Below, piece by piece: positions 1-7,173 of a DNA stretch of 64,000 nt. Within the stretch, counting starts at the first letter, position 1. Each line of letters starts with the position of its first letter. Under the pieces are notes generated by a model, which saw only the letters and a list, made by a program, of their open reading frames with translations, was not told where the DNA came from and made no database searches. The DNA comes from an uncultured Clostridia bacterium (GTDB lineage: Bacteria > Bacillota > Clostridia > Oscillospirales > Ruminococcaceae): positions 1 through 64,000 of the forward strand of contig CALXBC010000001.1 of assembly GCA_944386455.1 (NCBI GenBank). The letters run 5' to 3'. Both the position numbers and the translations under genes were made by a program.

Positions 1-32
1 TTTTACGATTTTTCACTTTTTCCGTAAAAATG

Positions 33-77
33 AAAAAACGCCGGAAACCCTTGATTTTACTGGGTTTTCCGGCGGAG
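33..77 (-). terminator. Rho-independent terminator of tRNA-Arg
   Basis: Read on the minus strand, a GC-rich stem (CGCCGGAAAACCC paired with GGGTTTCCGGCG) is followed directly by a run of T. It lies just downstream of the tRNA 3' end and would end its transcript. Confidence 0.85.
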
Positions 78-81
78 TTTT

Positions 82-158
82 TGGCGTTCCCGAGGTGATT
101 CGAACACCCGACCTACCGCTTAGGAGGCGGTCGCTCTATCCAGCTGAGCTACGGAAAC
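82..158 (-). tRNA. tRNA-Arg, anticodon CCT, with encoded CCA
   Basis: The minus strand folds as a complete cloverleaf. The acceptor stem GTTTCCG pairs with CGGGAAC, the D-arm is GCTC/GAGC, and the anticodon stem ACCGC/GCGGT encloses the loop CTCCTAA, so the anticodon is CCT and reads AGG. The T-loop is TTCGAAT and the discriminator is G, followed by CCA at 82-84. It has its own promoter at 177-205 and a terminator. It is the only intact member of a row of four tRNA-Arg(CCT)-like sequences; the other three are broken. Confidence 0.95.
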
Positions 159-176
159 ATCTTTAAAATCTATTCA

Positions 177-205
177 ATTTTAGTCTTAAACTTACTCAAT
201 GTCAA
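177..205 (-). promoter_or_regulatory. Promoter of the intact tRNA-Arg
   Basis: The minus strand shows TTGACA, a 17-nt spacer and TAAAAT, 19 nt upstream of the mature tRNA 5' end. It lies between the intact tRNA and the first relic, so the intact gene does not depend on the upstream promoter at 663-692. Confidence 0.75.
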
Positions 206-242
206 TCGCCTTTGCCCGAAAGGCGGTCGTTATAACATATTC

Positions 243-281
243 TTAGGAGGCGAACGCTCTATCCTGCTGAGCTACGGGCGC
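243..281 (-). pseudogene. 5' half of a tRNA-Arg(CCT), broken after the anticodon loop
   Basis: The minus strand matches a tRNA-Arg from the 5' end (GCGCCCG acceptor strand, TAGCTCAGC, GATAGAGC) through the anticodon loop CTCCTAA. The homology then stops: the 3' half of the anticodon stem, the T-arm and the acceptor strand are missing. The acceptor strand differs from that of the intact copy, so this is not a recent tandem duplicate. Confidence 0.8.
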
Positions 282-341
282 ATATTATGAAATTTAGGTA
301 AATTAGGCTTCGAGGGCTTATCCCTTACATTTTCCCGAAAA

Positions 342-369
342 GGCACCAAAGGGTACCAAACAGGGTGCC
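342..369. repeat. Short GGYACC repeat cluster between tRNA relics
   Basis: GGCACC and GGTGCC form an inverted pair around a central palindrome GGTACC, in a stretch that codes for nothing recognisable. Such short repeats next to tRNA scars could be arm-type sites of a lost recombinase. That role is inference only. Confidence 0.3.
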
Positions 370-462
370 ATATTGCCGGAAGTCTCGATACAAGGTCGCG
401 AAATCGGCATTTTCCTCGCGTTTTCGCGTGTTCCCTCGCATATCAAGCGGATAGACCAAGAC

Positions 463-502
463 CTTAGGAGGGCGGTGCTCTATCCAGCTGAGCTACTGGG
501 AC
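463..502 (-). pseudogene. 5' half of a second tRNA-Arg(CCT) relic
   Basis: The minus strand has GTCCCAG, the canonical TAGCTCAGCTGGATAGAGC D-arm and an anticodon loop CTCCTAA, and then unrelated sequence. As in the relic at 243-281, the match ends at the anticodon loop. The downstream sequence (TATCCGCTTGATATGCGAGG) has no T-arm. Confidence 0.8.
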
Positions 503-540
503 ATATGAATAAATATTAAGTTTTTATGCATTTCCTCCGC

Positions 541-604
541 TAAATGGATACGAACGATCTACCGCTTAGGAAGCGGTCACTCTGTCCAGCTGAGCTACGG
601 TAAC
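541..604 (-). pseudogene. Degenerate near-full-length tRNA-Arg(CCT) relic
   Basis: The minus strand keeps the acceptor 5' strand GTTACCG, the D-arm and a perfect anticodon arm ACCGC-TTCCTAA-GCGGT. Its T-arm is mismatched (GATCGTTCGTATCCA) and no 3' acceptor strand complementary to GTTACCG follows. It sits next to the promoter at 663-692 and may be the remains of the ancestral host gene. Confidence 0.7.
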
Positions 605-662
605 ATAATTATTGCCGCTCTCATCATCCTGCCAAGCGTCAGCTGACAAAAAGACGCCTGTT

Positions 663-692
663 TATTATACAACATTGCATGAAAAAAATCAA
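663..692 (-). promoter_or_regulatory. Promoter upstream of the tRNA relic array
   Basis: The minus strand shows TTGATT, an 18-nt spacer and TATAAT, about 60 nt upstream of the first relic. It still points into the array, as expected if this was the original promoter of the tRNA-Arg locus. Confidence 0.6.
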
Positions 693-769
693 TCCCCTTT
701 CTCAGCCCCGCCGTAAAAGTTTTGTAGGATTACAATACATGCAAGACGGTGTCAGACAGCAAGGCGCAC

Positions 770-798
770 TTGTGTTTTTGGCATGATTGTGGTATACT
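770..798 (+). promoter_or_regulatory. Promoter of hpf
   Basis: TTGTGT, 17 nt and TATACT are preceded by TGG, giving an extended -10. The predicted transcript has a leader of about 80 nt that contains a strong hairpin. Confidence 0.65.
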
Positions 799-827
799 AA
801 CTATTAGAAACCGATCTGGTTTCTGGC

Positions 828-860
828 TGTGGAATTCCCTTTTAAGAGGGAAAATCCACA
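828..860 (+). promoter_or_regulatory. Hairpin in the hpf leader
   Basis: TGTGGA...TCCACA and TCCCT...AGGGA form a nested stem-loop 24 nt before the hpf start codon. There is no T-run after it, so it is more likely an mRNA-stability or translational element than a terminator. Confidence 0.5.
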
Positions 861-883
861 AATTTTCTGAAAGGATGGTCATT

Positions 884-1390
884 ATGAACGTCGTTTTTGT
901 GGGGAAAAAAGTCACTTTGACAGAAGACTTTAAACAGAAAGCAGAAAAGAAGCTTCAGAAAATTGAAAAACTGATTCAGGAGCCTGCCGTAAACATTGTG
1001 GTTTCCACAGTCAGAGAGCAGGCTACAGTCGAACTTACGATAAAGAGCGGCGGCTTTATGTTTCGCGCGGAGAAGACCGCACTGGATAAAATGGACGCCC
1101 TGGAAGAAGGCGTTGACACCATCATCCGCCAGATTCGCAAGAACAAGACGCGGCTGGAAAAACGACTGACCCAGGGAATCGCAGAATTCCCGCCTGAAGA
1201 GGAAGAAAACTTTGAGGTTGTAAAATATAAAAAATTTGTACTCAAGCCAATGACGGTAGAAGAGGCGATTTTACAGATGAATCTGCTGGGACATACGTTT
1301 TTTATGTATCGGGATGCCCAGACGGACGGAATCAATGTGGTATACCGCCGAAAAGACGGTGACTATGCCGTACTGGAGCCGGAAATCTAA
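884..1390 (+). CDS. hpf: Long-form ribosome hibernation promoting factor
   Basis: This 168-aa protein has the two parts of long HPF. The N-terminal domain (about 1-100, starting MNVVFVGKKVTLTEDFK) binds the decoding centre of the 30S subunit. The C-terminal domain (about 110-168, KKFVLKPMTVEEAILQMNLL...) is known to dimerise 70S ribosomes into inactive 100S particles. The frame is open upstream to 749, but the ATG at 884 follows an AAAGGA site at the right distance and matches the family N-terminus. The promoter and the leader hairpin are immediately upstream. Family assignment is secure. Confidence 0.95.
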   Translation: MNVVFVGKKVTLTEDFKQKAEKKLQKIEKLIQEPAVNIVVSTVREQATVELTIKSGGFMFRAEKTALDKMDALEEGVDTIIRQIRKNKTRLEKRLTQGIAEFPPEEEENFEVVKYKKFVLKPMTVEEAILQMNLLGHTFFMYRDAQTDGINVVYRRKDGDYAVLEPEI

Positions 1391-1468
1391 ACGCAACTTG
1401 GGTGATCAACGAACAGCGCCTTGCGTAGCGCAAGTATCAGCGCTGCGGAAAGGACTGCGTCTATTTTT

Positions 1469-2581
1469 ATGAACAAGCTGAAATATCTGTGCCCTTGTCT
1501 GTTTGGGCTGGAAAGTGTTTTAAGCGGGGAAATCAAGAGACTGGGCGGAGAGGACGTTCAGGTGAGTGATGGAAAGGTCACATTTTATGGTGATTTTTCA
1601 TTGCTTGCCCGGGCAAATCTCAATCTTCGAACCGCTGAGCGGGTTCTGGTGGTACTGGGGCATTTTGCGGTTCAGAGCTTTGAAGACCTGTTTCAGGGGG
1701 TAAAAGCTCTGCCGCTGGAAAATTTTATCGGAGAAAAAGATCGTTTCCCGGTCAAGGGCTGGTCGCTCAATTCGAAGCTTGCAAGTGTTCCTGACTGCCA
1801 GGCAATTATAAAAAAAGCTGCAGTGGAGCGTCTGAAAGAAAAATATGGAATCTCGTGGTTTGAGGAATCCGGCAGCTTGTTTCAAATCCAGTTTTCTATC
1901 CTGAAAAACGAGGCCACGGTCATGCTGGATACGACCGGCGCAGGGCTTCATAAGCGGGGTTACCGCCGGGATTCCAACGAGGCGCCGATCAAGGAAACTT
2001 TGGCGGCGGGGATTATCGACCTGGCGCGGGTCAGGCCGGACAGCATTTTTTATGACCCATTCTGTGGCTCCGGTACCTTTTTGATTGAGGCGGCTGCGAA
2101 AGCCCTGAATATTGCGCCGGGGATCAATCGCAGGTTTGCAGCGGAAAAATGGCCGCTGATTCCCCCGGAAATCTGGCAGGAGGAACGCACCCGCTGTTTT
2201 GATCAGGTGCGGCGGGATGCTTCATTTATTGCTTATGGCAGTGATATAGATCCCGCGTGCGTTTCCTTGACTGAAGAAAATGCCAGGAAAGCGGGGGTCG
2301 GTTCCCGCATCAGGCTTAAAAGAGCAGATATCAAAGAATTCTCTTTGCAGTCCGAAGGCGGTATTGTGGTCTGCAATCCGCCTTATGGAGAACGTCTGCT
2401 GGATGTCAAACAGGCGGAGGAGCTGTACCATGTGATGGGAGAACGGTTTGTCAAAGGCAGGGCAAATTATTATATTATTTCGCCGCATGAAAACTTTGAA
2501 CGGATCTTCGGCCGCCCGGCAACCAAACGACGCAAGCTGTATAACGGGATGATTCGCTGTCAGCTGTTTCTGTATTTTTAA
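1469..2581 (+). CDS. THUMP-domain RNA N2-guanine methyltransferase (RlmL/YpsC family)
   Basis: This 370-aa protein belongs to the COG0116 family. The first half (about 1-150) is the ferredoxin-like plus THUMP RNA-binding part. The second half is a Rossmann methyltransferase with a SAM-binding stretch DPFCGSGTFLIEAA (about residue 190) and the catalytic NPPYGERL motif of N2-guanine enzymes (about residue 310). Relatives methylate 23S rRNA G2445. The start at MNKLKYLCPC was preferred over the upstream in-frame codon because GGAAAGGA precedes it and family members begin this way. It lies 78 nt after hpf without a terminator and may be co-transcribed. Confidence 0.88.
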   Translation: MNKLKYLCPCLFGLESVLSGEIKRLGGEDVQVSDGKVTFYGDFSLLARANLNLRTAERVLVVLGHFAVQSFEDLFQGVKALPLENFIGEKDRFPVKGWSLNSKLASVPDCQAIIKKAAVERLKEKYGISWFEESGSLFQIQFSILKNEATVMLDTTGAGLHKRGYRRDSNEAPIKETLAAGIIDLARVRPDSIFYDPFCGSGTFLIEAAAKALNIAPGINRRFAAEKWPLIPPEIWQEERTRCFDQVRRDASFIAYGSDIDPACVSLTEENARKAGVGSRIRLKRADIKEFSLQSEGGIVVCNPPYGERLLDVKQAEELYHVMGERFVKGRANYYIISPHENFERIFGRPATKRRKLYNGMIRCQLFLYF

Positions 2582-2659
2582 AGCTGCTGTCTTCGTTAAT
2601 AAAATGATAGGCGTGACCCTGATTATTGTTAAATGATTGACTGTAAGGAGGGGCTTCCT

Positions 2660-3136
2660 ATGAAACGAAAAAAAGTGGTAATTTCATTATTATTGGCGAC
2701 GATATTTATTGTCATTGCAGTATTGATTGCCAATTTCTACTTTCCTGTCAATTTCCTTTTGGCCGACTTTCCAGATAAGAACAGTTTTGATTTAACGGTT
2801 GAATGTGATGCAGACAGGGTCTATCGTGTTAATGACAGCATTACGATAAAAGCAATCCTGAATAACCGTAATCATCATACATATGCTGCATCACACACAG
2901 GAAAAGCCATTTATTTCGACTTTCGGCTGGAAGGGGATGAAACGGAGATTGCCTATCCTGCTCTTTATGTCGGAGAGACAATCTGGAGCAGTCAGGATAT
3001 CGTCGCTCAGCAAACCTTTCAGCCGGAGCAGCCGGGCACATATTATCTCACAGCGGCTGCGAACTTTACGATTTCTCATAAGGATCAAGGTGAAAACTAT
3101 CAATATGAGGAGAAGATTAAAATCATCGTGGAGTAA
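2660..3136 (+). CDS. Membrane-anchored extracytoplasmic protein, unknown function
   Basis: This 158-aa protein starts at an ATG after a strong AAGGAGGGG site. Residues about 5-27 (VVISLLLATIFIVIAVLIANF) form a single membrane anchor or uncleaved signal. The rest is hydrophilic with alternating beta-like segments (FDLTVECDADRVYRVNDSITI..., GTYYLTAAANFTI) and looks like a single immunoglobulin-like beta-sandwich outside the cell. There is no lipobox. I do not recognise a named family. It follows the methyltransferase by about 80 nt and is followed by a hairpin at 3199-3238. Confidence 0.65.
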   Translation: MKRKKVVISLLLATIFIVIAVLIANFYFPVNFLLADFPDKNSFDLTVECDADRVYRVNDSITIKAILNNRNHHTYAASHTGKAIYFDFRLEGDETEIAYPALYVGETIWSSQDIVAQQTFQPEQPGTYYLTAAANFTISHKDQGENYQYEEKIKIIVE

Positions 3137-3198
3137 AATTTACAAAAAAGGATCGATTCTAGAAATCATTTTCTTTCAAACCAAGCGGCAAAGAGTAT

Positions 3199-3238
3199 GC
3201 CCCCGGCAAACCGTGTTATGATGCGGTTTGCTGGGGGC
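3199..3238. terminator. Hairpin between convergent genes
   Basis: GCCCCCGGCAAACCG pairs with CGGTTTGCTGGGGGC. It lies between the 3' ends of the + strand gene ending at 3136 and the - strand helicase gene ending at 3266. No clear T-run follows on either side, so termination efficiency is uncertain. Confidence 0.5.
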
Positions 3239-3265
3239 AATGCTATAAGAGAAAAATATAGCGTG

Positions 3266-6200
3266 TCAGAACAGGCTGAGCTGTACGCCGTCAGGCCTTG
3301 GTTTTGGAACGGCAACGGGTGCCTGTACCAGCTTGGCTTCGGGAATGTCGGCGAGAAACGGGGATGGCTCAGGAGAAGCCAGAAGCAGCAGCTTGTCTTT
3401 CGCGCGGGTCATCCCCACATAAAACAGACGGCGCTCCTCTTCCGTGTCAGAAGGATGCCGTTCAGATTCGAGGGGCAGAATCCCCTTGCTGACGCCGCAG
3501 AGAAACACAACGGGAAATTCCAGACCCTTCGCACCATGAAGCGTCATCAGAGTCACGGCACCGGATGTATAGCTTTTTCCGTGTCCACATACAAGGTCGG
3601 CTTCCTCGCCACAGGACAGCGCTGTCAGTAAAGCGGGCATGTCCGAATAAAAGACCGCTGTGTTCCGCAGCTTCTGGAGCGGCTCTGTTTCAGAAAGACC
3701 TGCTTTTTGAAAAAAGCGCTCCAGGAGCTTGTGCGGTTTGCCTTTTCCGGAAACAAACTGCGGTGCGAGCCGGAAAAACGGTTCCAGATGTCCGACCTGG
3801 CCGTATGCGGCAGACAACTCTGAAAAGGCTTCTGCGGCCGTTTTATTTTCACAGGCCGTATTCCAGCTTAGGCTGAAGCCGGAAACAAGGTCGTCGGGAC
3901 AGTTCCACAGAGTTTTGAGCGCGGTTTCCAGCGCGGCCATGTCGCCGGGATTGCGAAGAAATCGGAAAAAGCCAATACAGCCACGCACAGCCGGATCCGC
4001 GAGGTAATCGTCCCTGCCGGCTGTCACATATGGTATATTTTCTTTTTTCAGGCACTTTTCAATCAGCGCTGCCTGATGGTGAGTGCGATATAAAACCGCG
4101 ATGTCCGAAAAGCCGCAGGAAACCGTATCCCGTTTTTGAAGCAGGCGGTTCTCCGCGTCCAGCATATCGAGTCCCCCGACCATGCGGTTGATTTCCTTGG
4201 CGATAAAAATCCCTTCGGAAAGCGGTGTTTGGGCTGTCAGCAGATCGACCGACGCTCCTTTTGAACGATGCGGATGCAGAAGCCGTGTTCCGCCGGGATT
4301 TTGGGAAATGACAGGAAGCGCGCAGGCAAGGATTTCGGGGGTGGAACGATAATTTTCTGACAGGCGGATCTGCCGTAAATCAGGATGATCGTTTTTCAGC
4401 CGCTCAAAGCAGCGGGCATCCGCGCCGCGGAAGCCGTAGATCGACTGATCGGGATCCCCGATGACAAAAAGGCTTTTTCCATGTTGGCTCCAGATGCGGA
4501 TCAGTTCATACTGCAGCTGGTTGATGTCTTGAAATTCATCAACCAGCAAATAGGAAAAGCGGCGCTCCTGTTTGGCGGAAGCACGGCAAAGCTCCAATGC
4601 GCGCAGCAGAAGATCGTCAAAGTCGATCAGCCGCCGTTCCGACAATCTGGCGGCATATTTTTGAAAGGCATCTTCAAACAGATCATCCCGCTCGGCAGGC
4701 AGTCCGTTCTTTTTGGCGGAAACTCTTCTCAAAAACTGACTGGTTTTGAGCTTCAGCCCGCATTCCCGCAATACCGATGCCGCAATTTCCTGCAGCAGGA
4801 ATTCGTCAGGCAGGGCGGTTTCGGGCTGCGCCCGGCAGAGCAGCTCATAGCTGATGGAATGGAAGGTCCCTGTTGTAATGCCGCGAGCAGCAGATTTACT
4901 GCCGAGTGCCTGTTCCAGGCGGGCTCTGATTTCATCTGCGGCTCTATTGGTGAACGTAACGGCTGTAATTTGCCCGGGCTTTACCCCTCGGTTCTTGATC
5001 AAGTGGAGGATACGGGAGATCAGAGTCCGTGTCTTTCCCGTCCCTGGGCCTGCTGTTACGGCTATAAAAGGATCAACAGCAGTGGCAGCGGCCTCCTGCT
5101 CCGCGTTCAGCGCGATCGGGACGTCTGTATCCTGAGATTTTTCTTCCGAAACGGATGCAGGAGACTTCACAACCCGCTCGGATGACTTCCCGGCCGATGC
5201 AAGTCCGGTGAACAGGCTGAACTGGCCGTTTAAGCTGTCGATCTCGCTCTGGCTCAACAGATTAATCGTACCGTATTCTCCGTCATAGCCCGGGGCGCGC
5301 TCCACCTTTCCGGCCCGCAGGCGGCGGATTCCCTCCGCAATACAAGGCCCTGCGGCCAGTTCGATCTCATTTGTCGGGATTTGCCGCAGGATATCAAATT
5401 CATTTCCCAGCTGACGGAGCAATTCCTCATAGATTGCGGCTGTTTTTTTGCTGCTTTCCGACAGCCCCGTAGACGCGGCAATGACTTCAGGGAGCGGGAC
5501 CAGGCTTTCATATGGCCTGGCATTTTTCGGGCGGAAGCCATCCGCGCGGTCTGCAAGCTCTTCCACGCGGTGTTCCACTCCGATTGTCAGCTTTTTGCCG
5601 CAGACAGGACAGATTCCGCCGCAGGCAATTGCTTCGGCGGGTTTCAGACACAGATTGCAGCTGCGATGCCCGTCATAGTGATATTTTCCTTCTTCGGGGA
5701 AAAATTCGATCGTCCCGGCGAGACCGGTGCCCTCTTGAATGGCATAATACAGCCCGGAATAGGACAGCTCCGTGTCCAGCAGATTGGCTTCTCTGCCCAG
5801 CTTGGCAGGAGAGTGCGCGTCGGAGTTGGAGACAAGCTGATATCGGTCGAGCTGGGAAACACGCCAGTTCATGGGCGGGTCAGAGGAAAGCCCGGTTTCC
5901 ATGGCGTGAATATAGGGCGTCAGATCTTCAAAGCATTCCTCCACGCTGCTAAAATTGGAAAAAGCGCCGAACATGGAAAAATGCGGTGTCCAGATATGGG
6001 CGGGAATAAAAATGGCTTTTGGACAACTCTCCATTGTGATTTCCAGCAGATCGCGGCTGTCAAGCCCCAGGATCGGACGCCCGTCGGAATGAATGTTGCC
6101 GATGGCTTCCAGTTTGCGGGAGAGTATTTCTGCCGCCTCCAGATCGGGCAGGAGAATCAAATTATGTACTTTGCGTACCTTGTCGTTTTTCTTATAGATA

Positions 6201-6466
6201 CAGCTGATCTCTCCGGAAAGTACAAAGCGGGCCGGCTCGCCCGGTGCTTGCGTACTGCGGCAGTCTTCACGCAGGAGATACAGACCGCTGCCGTCTGGAA
6301 CGAGCTTTTGCGTCAATTCTTCCCGCCAGGCGGGATGGGTAAAGTCTCCTGTTCCAATCAAACGGATCCCCTTTCTGCGCGCCCACAAATCCAGCTGTTC
6401 AGGAATACAGTCTTTGCTGGTGGCTCGGGAATACCGGGAATGGATGTGAAGGTCAGCAATATACAT
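3266..6466 (-). CDS. EndoQ-like PHP nuclease fused to UvrD/Rep-type helicase
   Basis: This single 1066-aa frame holds two enzymes. Residues 1 to about 405 are a PHP phosphoesterase of the TIGR00375/endonuclease Q group: D5-x-H7-x-H9 in MYIADLHIHSRYSRATS, GTGDFTHP, NSDAHSP, and a zinc knuckle C270, C273, C286, C289. Residues about 450-1066 are a superfamily 1A helicase: Walker A AGPGTGKT with K478, VDEFQDIN, GDPDQSIYGFRGA, LSENYRS, TLHGAKGLEFPVVF and RRLFYVGMTRAKDKL. Characterised EndoQ enzymes nick DNA 5' of deaminated bases, and UvrD-type motors unwind from nicks, so a coupled repair machine is plausible (inference). A peptide QFSLF (415-419) sits in the linker and the protein ends QLSLF; both resemble the bacterial sliding-clamp motif. 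Start: ATG after GGAGGA. Confidence 0.88.
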   Translation of the reverse strand: MYIADLHIHSRYSRATSKDCIPEQLDLWARRKGIRLIGTGDFTHPAWREELTQKLVPDGSGLYLLREDCRSTQAPGEPARFVLSGEISCIYKKNDKVRKVHNLILLPDLEAAEILSRKLEAIGNIHSDGRPILGLDSRDLLEITMESCPKAIFIPAHIWTPHFSMFGAFSNFSSVEECFEDLTPYIHAMETGLSSDPPMNWRVSQLDRYQLVSNSDAHSPAKLGREANLLDTELSYSGLYYAIQEGTGLAGTIEFFPEEGKYHYDGHRSCNLCLKPAEAIACGGICPVCGKKLTIGVEHRVEELADRADGFRPKNARPYESLVPLPEVIAASTGLSESSKKTAAIYEELLRQLGNEFDILRQIPTNEIELAAGPCIAEGIRRLRAGKVERAPGYDGEYGTINLLSQSEIDSLNGQFSLFTGLASAGKSSERVVKSPASVSEEKSQDTDVPIALNAEQEAAATAVDPFIAVTAGPGTGKTRTLISRILHLIKNRGVKPGQITAVTFTNRAADEIRARLEQALGSKSAARGITTGTFHSISYELLCRAQPETALPDEFLLQEIAASVLRECGLKLKTSQFLRRVSAKKNGLPAERDDLFEDAFQKYAARLSERRLIDFDDLLLRALELCRASAKQERRFSYLLVDEFQDINQLQYELIRIWSQHGKSLFVIGDPDQSIYGFRGADARCFERLKNDHPDLRQIRLSENYRSTPEILACALPVISQNPGGTRLLHPHRSKGASVDLLTAQTPLSEGIFIAKEINRMVGGLDMLDAENRLLQKRDTVSCGFSDIAVLYRTHHQAALIEKCLKKENIPYVTAGRDDYLADPAVRGCIGFFRFLRNPGDMAALETALKTLWNCPDDLVSGFSLSWNTACENKTAAEAFSELSAAYGQVGHLEPFFRLAPQFVSGKGKPHKLLERFFQKAGLSETEPLQKLRNTAVFYSDMPALLTALSCGEEADLVCGHGKSYTSGAVTLMTLHGAKGLEFPVVFLCGVSKGILPLESERHPSDTEEERRLFYVGMTRAKDKLLLLASPEPSPFLADIPEAKLVQAPVAVPKPRPDGVQLSLF

Positions 6467-6524
6467 AAGGGTTGTCCTCCTGCGGCTGGTTTGCTTTTAT
6501 TATACCGCTTTCGGCAGAAAACGA

Positions 6525-6715
6525 CAAGCTGTTTCGCAGTAAATACTGTGCGAGCGGTCGGCCAGCGATTACAGGGGTCCGCCGTATCTTTTTTTCCAGC
6601 GATAAACATACCGACGGTTGGCTTTGTATCTTATTGCCGCTTTGGTTACTCCATATTTCTTGGAATATTTAATGATTGCCTGACGATACAGCATGGTTTG
6701 TGTTACAGTATTCAT
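6525..6715 (-). pseudogene. Remnant of a DDE transposase (IS3/IS481-like N-terminus)
   Basis: From the ATG at 6715 the minus strand encodes MNTVTQTMLYRQAIIKYSKK..., a helix-turn-helix start with AAIRYKANRRYVYRWKKRYGG as found in IS481/IS3-type transposases. After 48 codons a TAA at 6569-6571 interrupts the frame; the next codons (SLADRS) continue the expected consensus, so the stop replaced a sense codon. Homology fades near 6525 and no catalytic domain follows. It lies directly upstream of the nuclease-helicase gene on the same strand. Confidence 0.75.
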
Positions 6716-6768
6716 GACGAATAGCTGAGCCTCCTGTCAGTTGGTATCAACAACTTAACTGTAACACA
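6699..6768. repeat. Inverted repeat next to the transposase remnant
   Basis: TGTGTTACAGT at 6699-6709 is the exact reverse complement of ACTGTAACACA at 6758-6768. A related CTGTAACAC occurs again near 6796. This is probably the terminal or subterminal repeat region of the decayed insertion sequence. Confidence 0.5.
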
Positions 6769-6852
6769 GGTTCTTCTATTCGCCTTTTTTTTATTTCTGT
6801 AACACTTCTATTGTAATCCTACAATTTTTCTTTGTTTGCATGTCAAAAAGAG

Positions 6853-6881
6853 TTGACAATTGTGAATTTTTTTACTATAAT
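6853..6881 (+). promoter_or_regulatory. Consensus promoter of the alaS T-box transcript
   Basis: Perfect TTGACA, 17-nt spacer and perfect TATAAT. The predicted start lies near 6888, giving a leader of about 285 nt before the alaS ATG. Confidence 0.9.
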
Positions 6882-6899
6882 AAATGTAATTACACAAAA

Positions 6900-7140
6900 T
6901 GGCTGTGAGAAGATCAACCGCCTGTCAACGGACTTTTCAGAGAATGCGCTCATCGGCTGCAAGGCGCTGAGTCCGACCGCGGAAGCCGTCTTTGAGCCGC
7001 GGATGAAACAAATCCGACGCAACGCCTGCGTTAAAGGCTGCAAAAGAGGCACGGCAACGTGCAAGTTGGGTGGTACCGCGGAAACATTCGTCTTCGTCCC
7101 TGCTCTCCCTTTTTGGGATGTGTGGGAGGAAGACTTTTTA
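6900..7140 (+). promoter_or_regulatory. T-box riboswitch controlling alaS
   Basis: The leader contains the T-box core GGGTGGTACCGCG at 7068-7080. Its TGGT bulge fits an uncharged tRNA 3' end with discriminator A, as in tRNA-Ala. A Rho-independent terminator follows: GTCTTC-G-TCCC pairs with GGGA-G-GAAGAC (7090-7134), then a T-run. An AGAGA motif near 6940 fits the base of stem I. By the known mechanism uncharged tRNA-Ala stabilises the antiterminator and allows read-through. The alanine specificity is taken from the gene it controls; I did not fix the specifier codon with certainty. Confidence 0.9.
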
Positions 7141-7173
7141 TTTTGTCAATTTTTGGAGAGGATGATAAGAAAT

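Noticed and set aside
207-225. Hairpin CGCCTTT/AAAGGCG near the tRNA relics
   Set aside because: It is short and has no T-run on either strand; it is not supported as a terminator.
5381-6724. 447-codon open frame on the plus strand opposite the nuclease-helicase gene
   Set aside because: The protein on the other strand has all its motifs intact; this frame shows none and lacks a start signal.
6832-7173. N-terminal extension of alaS by 114 codons
   Set aside because: It covers the promoter, T-box and terminator; the true start is the ATG at 7174 with a ribosome site.
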